Program-made: the position numbers and the translations under genes
Notes under the pieces: generated by a model
What the model was told of the DNA's origin: nothing
Seen by the model: only the letters and a program-made list of their open reading frames with translations
Database searches by the model: none
Shown here: positions 1-10,365 of the stretch, piece after piece
Layout: the number at the start of each line of letters is the position of its first letter
How positions within the stretch are numbered: position 1 is the stretch's first letter
Source of the DNA: DATFPK01 sp035264885
GTDB lineage: Bacteria; Actinomycetota; Thermoleophilia; Solirubrobacterales; 70-9
Length of the DNA stretch: 41,819 nucleotides
NCBI GenBank assembly: GCA_035264885.1
Contig: DATFPK010000119.1
Coordinates: 1 to 41,819 of the forward strand
Reading direction: 5' to 3'

Positions 1-62
1 AGAAGGGCTACCGCCTCGACGGCCAGGTCCTGCGCGCGGCGCGGGTCATGGTGAGCGAGTAG
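1..62 (+). CDS. grpE: GrpE nucleotide exchange factor, C-terminal end (partial)
   Basis: Only the last 19 codons are present, in the frame starting at base 3 and ending with TAG at 60-62. The visible peptide begins KGYRLDGQVLRAARV, which matches the conserved GrpE C-terminal beta domain (GYxLxxRVLRPAxV). GrpE releases ADP from DnaK. The next gene, dnaJ, starts 8 nt after the stop, as expected for a dnaK-grpE-dnaJ-hspR operon. The rest of the gene lies before the window. Confidence 0.85.
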   Translation, partial: KGYRLDGQVLRAARVMVSE

Positions 63-70
63 GGGCAGCC

Positions 71-1189
71 GTGGCTGGAGACCTCTACGCGGTCCTCGGA
101 GTCGACAAGAAGGCGTCAGCCGACGAGATCAAGAAGGCGTACCGCAAGCTCGCGCGCGAGTACCACCCCGACCGCAACCCCGGTGACGCGAAGGCCGAGG
201 AGCGCTTCAAGCAGGTCCAGCAGGCGTACGACACGCTGTCGGACCCCGCGAAGCGAAAGCAGTACGACGCCGGCGGGATGTTCGGTTTCGGCAGCGGCGG
301 GCGGCCGTTTGGGCCTGGCGCAGGCGGCTTTGCCTCCGACCTCGGCGACATCTTCTCGACCATCTTCAGCCGTGGCGGCGGCGGGCGTCATCCCTCGGCG
401 GCGAGCGGGCGCGACCTCGAGACCGAGGTGATGCTGGCGTTCGACCAGGCGATGCACGGCGCCCAGGCGACCGTGACTGTGCCCAAGGCCGAGAAGTGCC
501 AGACCTGCGACGGCAGCGGCGCCGAGCCGGGGAGCTCGCCGCAGGCCTGTCCACGCTGCGGAGGGCGCGGCGTCGACACCGAGAGCCAGGGTTTCTTCTC
601 GATCAGCCAGCCGTGCCCTCAGTGCGGCGGTGCCGGAGAGGTCATCGAGAACCCCTGCCACACCTGCGGCGGCTCCGGCCTGACTCGTCAGACGAAGCGG
701 TACCGGGTCAACATCCCCGCCGGCGTTCGCGACGGCACGCGCATCCGGCTCGCGGGGAAGGGCGAGGCCGGGCCCCGGGGCGGCCCGGCGGGAGACCTCT
801 ACGTGACGACCCGGGTGGCGCCCTCGCCGGTCTTCGCGCAACGCGACGACGGGAGCCTGGAGGTCGCCGTCCCGATCACGGTGGCCGAGGCGATCCAGGG
901 AGGGACCGTCGAGGTCCCGACCCTGAACGGCGCCAAGCGAATCCGCGTCCCGGCCGGGACCCGCCACGGCACCGTCCAGCGGCTCCGCGGCGAGGGGCCC
1001 CCGCGGCCGGGCGGGAAGAGCCGCGGGGACATCCGCTACCGCCTCGAGATCGACGTGCCGAGCGATCTGAGCAAGGAACAGGAGCGCGCGGTCGATCAGC
1101 TCGCCGAGGCCTTCAACGGCGCCAACCCGCGGGAGCGGCTGCTGCGGAACGCGTCCGCGCGCTCGGGCAAGGTGGGCGGTGAGGGCTGA
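71..1189 (+). CDS. dnaJ: Chaperone DnaJ (Hsp40, type I)
   Basis: Co-chaperone that stimulates the DnaK ATPase and delivers unfolded clients in the cytoplasm. The 372-aa protein has a J domain (about 1-68) with the HPD motif at 32-34. A Gly/Phe-rich linker (68-105) includes a GDIFS-type segment. The zinc region has four CxxCxGxG motifs with cysteines at 143/146, 160/163, 182/185 and 196/199, and is followed by the C-terminal peptide-binding domains. Length is normal for a full type I DnaJ. The GTG start at 71 follows an AGGGG-like site at 61-65 and gives the expected DLYAVLGV N-terminus. The stop overlaps the next start (TGATG), so hspR is probably translationally coupled. Confidence 0.97.
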   Translation: MAGDLYAVLGVDKKASADEIKKAYRKLAREYHPDRNPGDAKAEERFKQVQQAYDTLSDPAKRKQYDAGGMFGFGSGGRPFGPGAGGFASDLGDIFSTIFSRGGGGRHPSAASGRDLETEVMLAFDQAMHGAQATVTVPKAEKCQTCDGSGAEPGSSPQACPRCGGRGVDTESQGFFSISQPCPQCGGAGEVIENPCHTCGGSGLTRQTKRYRVNIPAGVRDGTRIRLAGKGEAGPRGGPAGDLYVTTRVAPSPVFAQRDDGSLEVAVPITVAEAIQGGTVEVPTLNGAKRIRVPAGTRHGTVQRLRGEGPPRPGGKSRGDIRYRLEIDVPSDLSKEQERAVDQLAEAFNGANPRERLLRNASARSGKVGGEG

Positions 1190-1695
1190 TGGCCGACGGT
1201 GAGCGCAGACGGATGACCGCGCGCAGGCGAGTCGAGACCGTGATCGACCAGGAGCGCGGGGTCTTCATGATCTCGGTGGCCGCGGAGCTGGCCGAGATGC
1301 ACCCACAGACGCTGCGGATGTACGAGGCCCGCGGGCTGATCACGCCGAAGCGGTCGCCGAAGAACACGAGGCTCTACTCGCAGCGTGACGTCGACCGGCT
1401 CAAGCGGATCCAGCAGATGACCAGCGAGGACGGGCTCAACCTCGCCGGCGTCGAGACGGTCCTGGCGATGGAGGAGCGGGTCGAGAAGATGCGGGGAGAG
1501 CTGGAGCGGATGCGCCACCGGGCCGAGGAGCTCGAGCGCCAGATGGAGGCCGAGGTCGAGAAGGTGCGGCGCGCGCTGAAGGCCGAGATCGTCCCCTACA
1601 AGGCCTACGAAGTGATCCCCGCCGAGCGGGGCTCGGTGAAGATCCCGATCGAGCGCCCCGGCGACGGCGGCGAGCCCGCGGGCCGCCGCGAGTAG
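1189..1695 (+). CDS. hspR: Heat-shock repressor HspR (MerR family)
   Basis: Repressor of the dnaK operon, and often of clpB, in actinobacteria; it is thought to use DnaK as co-repressor. The 168-aa protein has a MerR-type winged helix-turn-helix at about 27-95, with the characteristic HspR stretch MISVAAELAEMHPQTLRMYE, then a coiled-coil helix rich in Glu/Arg/Met (about 98-140). The position after grpE-dnaJ, overlapping the dnaJ stop, is the classical location. I found no perfect copy of the HAIR operator (CTTGAGT-N7-ACTCAAG) near clpB, so operator recognition here may differ. The 27-residue N-terminal extension before the HTH is slightly long; a later start cannot be excluded. Confidence 0.93.
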   Translation: MADGERRRMTARRRVETVIDQERGVFMISVAAELAEMHPQTLRMYEARGLITPKRSPKNTRLYSQRDVDRLKRIQQMTSEDGLNLAGVETVLAMEERVEKMRGELERMRHRAEELERQMEAEVEKVRRALKAEIVPYKAYEVIPAERGSVKIPIERPGDGGEPAGRRE

Positions 1696-1700
1696 CCGCG

Positions 1701-2096
1701 GTGCTCGCCCGCCGCCGCCCCGACCCGGTCAGCCGCGCCACGGGCGCGGCGCTGGCCGTCGGCCGTTTCGCAATCGGCGGCGCCACCGCCTTCGCGACGC
1801 CGCTTGCCCTGCGGGTCCTCGGGTTCGCGGACGCCGGCGCCGGCGGTCGCGCCCTGGCCCGGATGACCGGCGCGCGGGACATCGCGCTGGCCGGCCTCGT
1901 CGCCGGATCGCTCGGCGACCGCAAGGCCCTGCGGGCGGCGGCCGCGGCCTCGACCTTTGCCGACGCCGGTGACGCCGCGGCGTTCGCATTCGCCCTGGTC
2001 CGGCGCGACGGGATCGACCGGGCGGCGGTGCTTGGCCTCGCCAGTGCGTCGGCGGCAACGGCGGCCGGGCTCTGGCTCGACCGCCGGCTCGCCTAA
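1701..2096 (+). CDS. Small hydrophobic Ala-rich protein (DUF4267-like), unknown function
   Basis: 131 aa starting at GTG 1701, 5 nt after the hspR stop, so probably co-transcribed with it. The sequence is very Ala/Gly/Leu-rich with three or four hydrophobic stretches (about 14-40, 58-72, 80-98, 110-128). A GARDIALAGLVAGS segment resembles the G-x-RD-x-ALG signature I associate with small DUF4267-type membrane proteins. No catalytic motif is visible. The high GC makes the reading frame easy to keep open by chance, but the hydrophobic pattern and tight spacing to hspR favour a real gene. No function is assigned. Confidence 0.6.
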   Translation: MLARRRPDPVSRATGAALAVGRFAIGGATAFATPLALRVLGFADAGAGGRALARMTGARDIALAGLVAGSLGDRKALRAAAAASTFADAGDAAAFAFALVRRDGIDRAAVLGLASASAATAAGLWLDRRLA

Positions 2097-2112
2097 CCAG
2101 GTCCCCCACAGG

Positions 2113-2167
2113 ATCTAAGCCTTTTTGACTTAGATTTCTTTACTTGTCGGGCGCAACCCGCTACCCT
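2113..2167 (+). promoter_or_regulatory. clpB promoter region with inverted repeat
   Basis: An AT-rich island in GC-rich DNA. It contains a perfect 7-bp inverted repeat, ATCTAAG (2113-2119) and CTTAGAT (2129-2135), with a 9-bp spacer. There are also two near-identical TT(G/T)ACTT heptamers at 2125-2131 and 2139-2145. A -10-like TACCCT at 2162-2167 lies exactly 6 nt before the clpB ATG, and TTTACT at 2139-2144 sits 17 bp upstream of it as a possible -35. The repeat would place a repressor just upstream of the polymerase site; HspR is the obvious candidate, but the repeat is not the standard HAIR sequence. Confidence 0.55.
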
Positions 2168-2173
2168 CAGGGC

Positions 2174-4816
<2,643 letters not shown>

Positions 4817-4908
4817 CTCGCCCGGGCCCCGCGCCGCGCAACCGCACCACCGGCGGCGGGTTAGGTGAGATGATCGAGCGGTGCGGCGAGCATGCCGGGA
4901 GCGGTGAA

Positions 4909-4942
4909 ATCCCTGCATACCCACTCCTAGGGATCAAGGGAT
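4909..4942. repeat. Short inverted repeat with two alternative partners
   Basis: ATCCCT at 4909-4914 can pair with AGGGAT at 4929-4934 or with the second copy ending at 4942 (AAGGGAT). It lies in the 192-bp gap between clpB and the next gene, upstream of a TAAACT hexamer at 4960-4965. It could be a weak terminator for clpB, an operator or leader structure. There is no T-tract. The rest of the gap (4817-4908) shows nothing I can name. Confidence 0.25.
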
Positions 4943-5008
4943 GTTCCACGGCTCCGACATAAACTTGTGCGCCTAGATCTTCCGTCCAGTTCCCCTGCCT
5001 TCCTCCGG

Positions 5009-5899
5009 ATGCCGAGAATCCCGCTGACCCGCCGCCGCCCTCACGGGGACGAGCGGCGCGAGCGCGCTCCGCGATCGGCCGCCTGGCCGGTCCGCACCGC
5101 GGCCTGGGCGGTCGAGGAGAAGGTCGTCTGGGTCGGCGCCGACGCCGCCCGGGCCGCGGCCGACGGCGCCCGCTACCCCTTCGAGCGCCTCGCCTGGACC
5201 GTCGAGCGCCGGATCCTCTGGCCGCTGCAGGACGCCACCGCGGGCTGGAGCCGCTCGGCCCGCCTCGCCGCCGCCGCCGGCCTCGCCGCCGCCGCGCTCG
5301 CGGCCGGGACCGCGGGGGCGATCACCGCCTCCCCCTCCGGGACCGCCCCAGATCCGGCCCCCGAGCCCTCGCCGGTCGAGGTCACCGCGCCCGTCCCGAC
5401 CGCGGCCTCGGCCCCCACCCCGGCCGCCGCTGCAGTGGCCGAAGGGCCGGTGCTGCAGGGCGCCACCCCGACCTTCGAGGCAGCGACCGAGCCGAAGGCC
5501 GCGGCAGCCGAGGAGAATGCCCTCGCCGCCTCCGACCAGGCCGCGAAGCGCACCGCGGCCGAGCCCGTCCCGGGCCAGAAGGAGGCGATCCGGGTAGCCG
5601 AGCGGTTCGCCGAGGCCTTCGTCCTCTACGAGATCGGCGAAGAGTCCGCCGAGGTCCGCAGGACCTTTGCCGAGACCGCTTCTCCGGATCTCGCCAAGGC
5701 GCTCGGCGAACGGCCGCCCCGTCAGCCCGCCGGCGTCGAGGTCCCGAAGGCCCGGGTACTCAACGTCGTCCCCGGTCCAAGCCACGGCGACCGCCTCACG
5801 GTGAGCGCGTCGTTGCTGCGGGTCGGCTCGACCAGCGAGCTGCGGCTGGACATGCGCCGGACCGATGACGGCTGGCGGATCACGGACGTGAGGGGCTGA
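5009..5899 (+). CDS. Membrane-anchored protein with NTF2-like C-terminal domain, unknown function
   Basis: 296 aa from ATG 5009. An in-frame GTG at 4967 would add 14 residues. I prefer 5009 because codons 4970-5008 (cta, gat, ctt, agt, cct) break the strong G/C third-position bias, and because 4967 sits 1 nt after a -10-like TAAACT. A cytoplasmic N-terminal half is followed by one Ala-rich transmembrane segment (about residues 88-110), an Ala/Pro/Thr-rich spacer, then a compact domain (about 190-296, ending DDGWRITDVRG). That layout recalls extracytoplasmic NTF2-like domains of Mce-associated or TcpC-like proteins. The stop overlaps the start of the hydrolase gene (TGATG), suggesting a joint role in the cell envelope. 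No catalytic residues are visible. Confidence 0.65.
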   Translation: MPRIPLTRRRPHGDERRERAPRSAAWPVRTAAWAVEEKVVWVGADAARAAADGARYPFERLAWTVERRILWPLQDATAGWSRSARLAAAAGLAAAALAAGTAGAITASPSGTAPDPAPEPSPVEVTAPVPTAASAPTPAAAAVAEGPVLQGATPTFEAATEPKAAAAEENALAASDQAAKRTAAEPVPGQKEAIRVAERFAEAFVLYEIGEESAEVRRTFAETASPDLAKALGERPPRQPAGVEVPKARVLNVVPGPSHGDRLTVSASLLRVGSTSELRLDMRRTDDGWRITDVRG

Positions 5900-7560
5900 T
5901 GCGCAGGCTGCGCAGTGCGATCGCGGCCGGCGCCGTCGGCCTCGCCCTGGCGGCGCAGAGCGCGCCCGCGCAGGCTCCAGCGACCCAGCCGGCTCCGCCG
6001 GCCGGCGCGCCGCCGCTCCCGCCGGCCTCCGGACCCGAGACATCGGGGCAGACCGGGGTGGTCACCGGCCCGGCGATCACGGCGCCGATGCCCCCCAGGC
6101 CCGACAAGCCCCAGGAACCGGCCGGGCCGAAGCCCTCCGACCAGAAACCCGACGAGCCGAAGCCCGGCGACGGGGGCACCCCGGTCCCCAAGCCGCAGGA
6201 CCAGCCCGAGGCCGACGTGCCGGCGCCCCCCGCCAATGGCCTCGACCTTTCGGCGATACCGACCGTGCCGTCGATCGTCTGCGACGGCAGCACTCCCGCC
6301 CCCGCGTTCCTTCTGCCGATCTACAAGGCCGCCTCGGACCGGTACGGCCTCGGCCCCCAGGGGCCGAGCATCCTCGCGGCGATCAACTCGATCGAGACCA
6401 ACTTCGGCGAGCTGAACAACGTCACGTCCTACGCCGGCGCGATCGGCTGGATGCAGTTCATGCCCTCCACCTGGGCGGCCTACGGCGTCGACGCCAACGG
6501 AGACGGCGAGCGCGACCCCTACGACCCCGAGGACGCGATCTTCGCCGCCGCCAACTACCTCAGCGCGGCGGGAATGCCCCAGGACACCTACAACGCGATC
6601 TTCGCCTACAACCACGCCGACTGGTACGTGGCCGACGTCCTCGCCCGCGCCGGCTGCTACGGCTCGTTCGAGGGTGGCGCCTTCGCCCTGATTCCGCAGC
6701 TCCAGGTCTTCACCTGCGAGCCGGCGCCGCCTTGGCGCAAGGAGGTGCCGGAGGAGTACATCGAGGCGTTCGAGGCGGCGGCCGGCCGGTACGACCTGGG
6801 CCGGCGCGGCGTCTGGGCGCTCGCCGCCGTCGCCCGGCTCGAGTCCGACTTCGGGCGCGGGATGGGCGAGAAGGCGCTGCACGCCGCCGGGCCGCTCGGC
6901 CTCGACGAGACCGAGTGGAGCCGCTACGCGGTCGACGGCGACGACGACGGCAGGATCCGCCACGCCAGTGTCGATGACTCCGCCGCCACGCTCGCCCGGA
7001 TGGTCTGGTCGCGGGGCTCGCTGCGGGCCGGGGTCTTCACCCACAACCAGGCGGCCTGGTACGTCGAGTCGGTCCTGGCCGACGCCGAGCGCCTCGCCGG
7101 CAAGTGCGAGATCGGCACGGTGAACTGGCCGATCACGATGCCCGAGGTGACGGACACGGCGATCAACTGGGACAACGTCACTCTCTCGAACGAGCTCGAA
7201 CGCCGCGACATCCAGACCGGAGCGGTCGATCCCCGGGTCATGGGACTGATCGGGGCGATCAGCCAGCGCCATTCGATCATGATCTCGTCGCTGCGCAGCG
7301 ACCACTCGATGCTTACGGTCAACGGGAACGTCTCCAACCACTACTACGGCCGCGCCTTCGACATCGCGATGGTCGACGGGGTGTCCTGCACCGACGTCTC
7401 GGCCTCCTCGGCGTGCTCGGTCCTCGGCCGGACCTTGACGCTGCTGCCCTTCGGCTCGCGACCGAGCGAGCTGATCTGGTGCTTCGACCTCGACGGCGCC
7501 GGGCCGGCCTTCGCCGACCCGGGCCACTGTGACCACCTGCACGTCGGATACGACGGCTGA
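5899..7560 (+). CDS. Multidomain peptidoglycan hydrolase: two lytic-transglycosylase-like domains plus a metallopeptidase-like domain
   Basis: 553-aa predicted secreted protein. It has a short signal-peptide-like N-terminus (1-25) and a Pro-rich wall-spanning linker (26-112). The first transglycosylase-like domain (about 138-255) has Glu166 in IETNFG, AIGWMQFMPSTW and an EF-hand-like DANGDGERD loop. The second, more divergent copy (about 286-400) keeps LESDFG with Glu315 and a DGDDDGRIR loop but lacks the Q-F-M-P-S-T-W core. The C-terminal domain (about 430-553) carries SNHYYGRAFD (His481, Asp488) and CDHLHVGY (His546, His548), zinc-ligand patterns of LAS-type (M15/M74-like) peptidases. This predicts cleavage of both glycan and peptide bonds. 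Translation is coupled to the upstream membrane protein. Domain names rest on motifs only. Confidence 0.82.
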   Translation: MRRLRSAIAAGAVGLALAAQSAPAQAPATQPAPPAGAPPLPPASGPETSGQTGVVTGPAITAPMPPRPDKPQEPAGPKPSDQKPDEPKPGDGGTPVPKPQDQPEADVPAPPANGLDLSAIPTVPSIVCDGSTPAPAFLLPIYKAASDRYGLGPQGPSILAAINSIETNFGELNNVTSYAGAIGWMQFMPSTWAAYGVDANGDGERDPYDPEDAIFAAANYLSAAGMPQDTYNAIFAYNHADWYVADVLARAGCYGSFEGGAFALIPQLQVFTCEPAPPWRKEVPEEYIEAFEAAAGRYDLGRRGVWALAAVARLESDFGRGMGEKALHAAGPLGLDETEWSRYAVDGDDDGRIRHASVDDSAATLARMVWSRGSLRAGVFTHNQAAWYVESVLADAERLAGKCEIGTVNWPITMPEVTDTAINWDNVTLSNELERRDIQTGAVDPRVMGLIGAISQRHSIMISSLRSDHSMLTVNGNVSNHYYGRAFDIAMVDGVSCTDVSASSACSVLGRTLTLLPFGSRPSELIWCFDLDGAGPAFADPGHCDHLHVGYDG

Positions 7561-7564
7561 CGAA

Positions 7565-7570
7565 TAGCTT
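7565..7570 (+). promoter_or_regulatory. -10-like hexamer, leaderless methyltransferase promoter
   Basis: TAGCTT followed by exactly 6 nt (GGCGGC) and the GTG start at 7577. There is no Shine-Dalgarno sequence. It matches the spacing seen before clpB, lpdA, thiE, lipB and lipA. Confidence 0.5.
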
Positions 7571-7576
7571 GGCGGC

Positions 7577-8209
7577 GTGGGCCGTCTCTATGACGCCACC
7601 TGGGGTCGCGGCTTCGTCGCCCTCTACGACCGCTGCTTGAAGTCCGCCGAGGAGGCGGGCCTGCGCGAGATGCGCCGCGAGACCCTCGCCGCGGCGGCCG
7701 GGCGGACGATCGACGTCGGCGCCGGGACCGGGGCGAACATCGGTCTCTTTCCCCCCGCCGTGGGCGCCCTCGTGCTCGCCGAGCCCTCGCCCCACATGGC
7801 CAAGCGGCTGCGGCAACGGGTCGAGGCCGAGGGCGTTGCCGCCGAAGTGGTCGAGGCGCCGGGGGAGGCGCTGCCTTTCGCCGACGCCAGCTTCGACACC
7901 GTCGCCTTCACGCTGGTGCTCTGCACCGTTCCCGACCAGGCGGCGGCGCTTTCGGAGGCCCGGCGGGTCCTGCGCCCGGGCGGACGGATGCTCTTCGCCG
8001 AGCATGTCCGCGGCGCCGACGAACGGCTGGCCCGGTGGCAGGATCGGCTCGAGCGCCCCTGGCGGTTCTTCGGCAACGGCTGCCACTGCAACCGCGACAC
8101 GGTCGCGGCGATCGAGCGCGCGGGCTTCGCCGTCGAGCGGCTCGAGCGCACGGAGGTGCCGAAGGCGCCGCCGATCGTCAGGCCGCTGGTCCTCGGTTGC
8201 GCCCGCTGA
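7577..8209 (+). CDS. Class I SAM-dependent methyltransferase (Methyltransf_11 type)
   Basis: 210 aa. Motif I is TIDVGAGTGANIGLF (about 48-62), followed by an acidic strand end (LAEPSPHM), APGEALPFADASFD as the post-II region, and RRVLRPGGRMLFAEHVRG as motif III. This is a complete Rossmann-fold methyltransferase similar to the ubiE/METTL7 group. The substrate is not evident, and a small-molecule or lipid acceptor is most likely from the family. The GTG start at 7577 has no Shine-Dalgarno site but lies 6 nt after a TAGCTT hexamer. It stands alone between the hydrolase and the GYD gene. Confidence 0.88.
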   Translation: MGRLYDATWGRGFVALYDRCLKSAEEAGLREMRRETLAAAAGRTIDVGAGTGANIGLFPPAVGALVLAEPSPHMAKRLRQRVEAEGVAAEVVEAPGEALPFADASFDTVAFTLVLCTVPDQAAALSEARRVLRPGGRMLFAEHVRGADERLARWQDRLERPWRFFGNGCHCNRDTVAAIERAGFAVERLERTEVPKAPPIVRPLVLGCAR

Positions 8210-8211
8210 AA

Positions 8212-8217
8212 TAACGT
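8212..8217 (+). promoter_or_regulatory. -10-like hexamer upstream of the GYD gene
   Basis: TAACGT; a start of transcription about 6 nt downstream would give a leader of about 37 nt carrying the strong AAGGAG site at 8251-8256, 4 nt before the ATG at 8261. Confidence 0.35.
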
Positions 8218-8260
8218 GGGACAACAGAGTCCCGCCGCAGCGAAGCTCGGAAGGAGAGAG

Positions 8261-8542
8261 ATGCCCACCTACGTGATGCTCACCAACCTCACGCCGGACG
8301 GGGTCCGGACCCTCAAGAACAACCCGAACCGGGTCGCAGAGGTCAACAAGGAGGTCGAGTCGATCGGCGTGAAGGTCCTCGCGCAATACGCCACCCTCGG
8401 CGCCTTCGACTTCGTGACGATCGTCGAGGCGCCCGACGACAAGACGATGGCGAAAGTCTCGGTCGAGCTGGGCTCGCGCGGGACGATGTCGAGCCAGACG
8501 CTCGCCGCGATGCCGGCCGAGGAGCTGGCCGGCGCGCTCTAG
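8261..8542 (+). CDS. GYD domain protein
   Basis: 93 aa, single domain, beginning MPTYVMLTNLTPDGVRTLKN and containing YATLGAFDFVTIVEAPDD. These segments match the short GYD family (dimeric ferredoxin-like alpha/beta fold), whose function is unknown. Strong AAGGAG at 8251-8256 and an ATG start support the gene. It lies 25 nt before purD and may be transcribed with it, but no purine-related role is known for the family. Confidence 0.88.
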   Translation: MPTYVMLTNLTPDGVRTLKNNPNRVAEVNKEVESIGVKVLAQYATLGAFDFVTIVEAPDDKTMAKVSVELGSRGTMSSQTLAAMPAEELAGAL

Positions 8543-8567
8543 CCTCCAAGCCACCGGAGGGAGCTTC

Positions 8568-9839
8568 GTGAAGATCCTCGTCGTCGGCGGCGGCGGTCGC
8601 GAGCACGCGATCGTGCGGGCTCTGCGGCGCTCGGCCCACACGCCGGAGGTCCTGTGCGCGCCGGGCAACGCCGGGATCGCAGCCGACGCCGAGTGCATCG
8701 AGGCGGTGGGGTCTGGGCCGGCCGGAATCGTCGCGGCGGCGCGCGAGCGCGGCGTCGACCTGGTCATCGTCGGACCCGAGGCGCCACTCGTCGCGGGAGC
8801 CGTCGACGCGCTCGAGGAGGAGGGCATCCGGGCGTTCGGGCCGAGCGCCGCCGCAGCCGAGCTGGAGGGATCGAAGGCGTTCGCCAAGCGGGTGATGTCG
8901 GAGGCCGGCGTCCCGACCGCCGCGCACACGATCCTGCGCGACCGCGAGGAGGCGCTGGGCCAGATCGCCTGCGCCTCTTACCCAGCGGTGCTCAAGGCCG
9001 ACGGCCTCGCCGCCGGCAAGGGCGTGCTGATCTGCGAGAGGGAGCGGGACGCGCGAGAGGCGGTCGACGTGTTCTTCACCGAGCAGCGGTTCGGCAACAC
9101 CGCCGTCGTCCTCGAGGAGTTCATCGAGGGAGAGGAGCTCTCGCTGCTCGCCCTCTGCGACGGCGACACCGTCGTCCCGCTTGCCCCGGCACAGGACTAC
9201 AAGCGGATCGGCGACGGCGACACGGGGCCGAACACCGGCGGCATGGGCAGCTACTCGCCCGTCCCCGGCTTTGACCGCGACCGCGTCGCCGAGCTCGCCG
9301 ACGCCGTCCACCGGCCCGTCGTCCAGTGGATGGCCCGCTCCGGCACTCCCTTCCACGGCGTCCTCTACGCCGGCCTGATGATCACCGAGGCGGGGCCGAA
9401 GGTGCTCGAGTTCAACGTCCGGTTCGGTGATCCGGAGACGCAGGCGGTCCTCCCCCGGCTTCGGTCCGACATCGTCGACCTCTGCCTGGCCGCGCGGGAA
9501 CCGGGCGGCCTGGCCGGTGCCGACGCCGAGTTCGCGGCCGACTGGGCGGCGACCATCGTGCTCGCCTCCGCCGGGTACCCGGCGTCGTCCTCGAAGGGCG
9601 ACGTGATCAGCGGCCTGGAGGAAGCGGAGCGAGTCGCCGAGGTGACCCACGCGGGCACGGCGCGGGCGGGCGGCGAGGTCGTCACCGCCGGAGGTCGCGT
9701 GCTCAACGTCACCGGCCTCGGGCCGACGCCATCGGAGGCGCGCGAGCGCGCCTACGATGCCGCTCGACTGATCCACTTCGACGGCATGCAGATGCGGTCG
9801 GACATCGCCGAGCGCGCGACCGAGCGCGTCCCGGGGTGA
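8568..9839 (+). CDS. purD: Phosphoribosylamine-glycine ligase (GAR synthetase)
   Basis: Step 2 of purine synthesis: PRA + glycine + ATP to GAR. The 423-aa, full-length ATP-grasp enzyme has an N-terminal KILVVGGGGREHAIV, a PSAAAAELEGSKAFAK segment, ATP-grasp KADGLAAGKGV, GEELSLLALCDG, QDYKRIGDGDTGPNTGGMG, and metal-binding EFNVRFGDPETQ. The GTG start at 8568 follows GGAGGGAG at 8556-8563. It heads a purD-purE-purB run. Confidence 0.98.
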   Translation: MKILVVGGGGREHAIVRALRRSAHTPEVLCAPGNAGIAADAECIEAVGSGPAGIVAAARERGVDLVIVGPEAPLVAGAVDALEEEGIRAFGPSAAAAELEGSKAFAKRVMSEAGVPTAAHTILRDREEALGQIACASYPAVLKADGLAAGKGVLICERERDAREAVDVFFTEQRFGNTAVVLEEFIEGEELSLLALCDGDTVVPLAPAQDYKRIGDGDTGPNTGGMGSYSPVPGFDRDRVAELADAVHRPVVQWMARSGTPFHGVLYAGLMITEAGPKVLEFNVRFGDPETQAVLPRLRSDIVDLCLAAREPGGLAGADAEFAADWAATIVLASAGYPASSSKGDVISGLEEAERVAEVTHAGTARAGGEVVTAGGRVLNVTGLGPTPSEARERAYDAARLIHFDGMQMRSDIAERATERVPG

Positions 9840-9861
9840 GCCGGCCCCGGAAAGGACAGAA

Positions 9862-10365
9862 GTGAGCGAGACCCCCCAGGACACGCAGATGCCCAGCGAG
9901 GCGCTCGAGGCCCCGACGCCGGAGACCATGCCGGCCGTCGAGGAGGCCTTCGAGGAGATCGAGGTTGATGCCCCCCTCGTCGGGATCATCATGGGCTCGA
10001 AGAACGACAAGCCGAAGATGCAGCCGGCCGGCCAGGCCCTCCAGGATGCCGGGATCCGCTACGAGGTCAGGGTGATGAGCGCCCACCGCGACCCGGAGAT
10101 GGTCCGCGACTACTGCACGAACGCGCGGATGCGGGGGCTCAAGGTGATCATCGCCGGCGCCGGGATGTCGGCGGCGCTGCCGGGGGTGGCCGCGGCCCAC
10201 AGCGACCTGCCGGTAGTCGGGGTGCCGATCCTCGGCAAGTCTCTCGGTGGGCTCGACGCCCTGCTCTCGGCCGTGCAGATGCCGCCCGGCATCCCCGTGG
10301 CCTGCGTCGCGATCGACGGGGCAAAGAACGCGGGGATTTTGGCCGCGAGGATCATCAACGCGTGA
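9862..10365 (+). CDS. purE: PurE-type carboxyaminoimidazole ribonucleotide mutase / AIR carboxylase
   Basis: 167 aa. Forms CAIR from N5-CAIR (class I, with PurK) or directly from AIR and CO2 (class II). A 38-residue acidic N-terminal extension precedes the PurE core: MGSKNDKPKM (44-53), SAHRDPEMV (73-81) and IIAGAGMSAALPGV (96-109). In typical class I PurE that last motif reads AGAGGAAHLPGM. Here Ala105 replaces the conserved His, and the C-terminus stops right after AARIINA. No purK is present in the window. The enzyme subtype is therefore uncertain. GTG start with AAAGGA upstream; the stop overlaps purB (GTGA). Confidence 0.93.
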   Translation: MSETPQDTQMPSEALEAPTPETMPAVEEAFEEIEVDAPLVGIIMGSKNDKPKMQPAGQALQDAGIRYEVRVMSAHRDPEMVRDYCTNARMRGLKVIIAGAGMSAALPGVAAAHSDLPVVGVPILGKSLGGLDALLSAVQMPPGIPVACVAIDGAKNAGILAARIINA

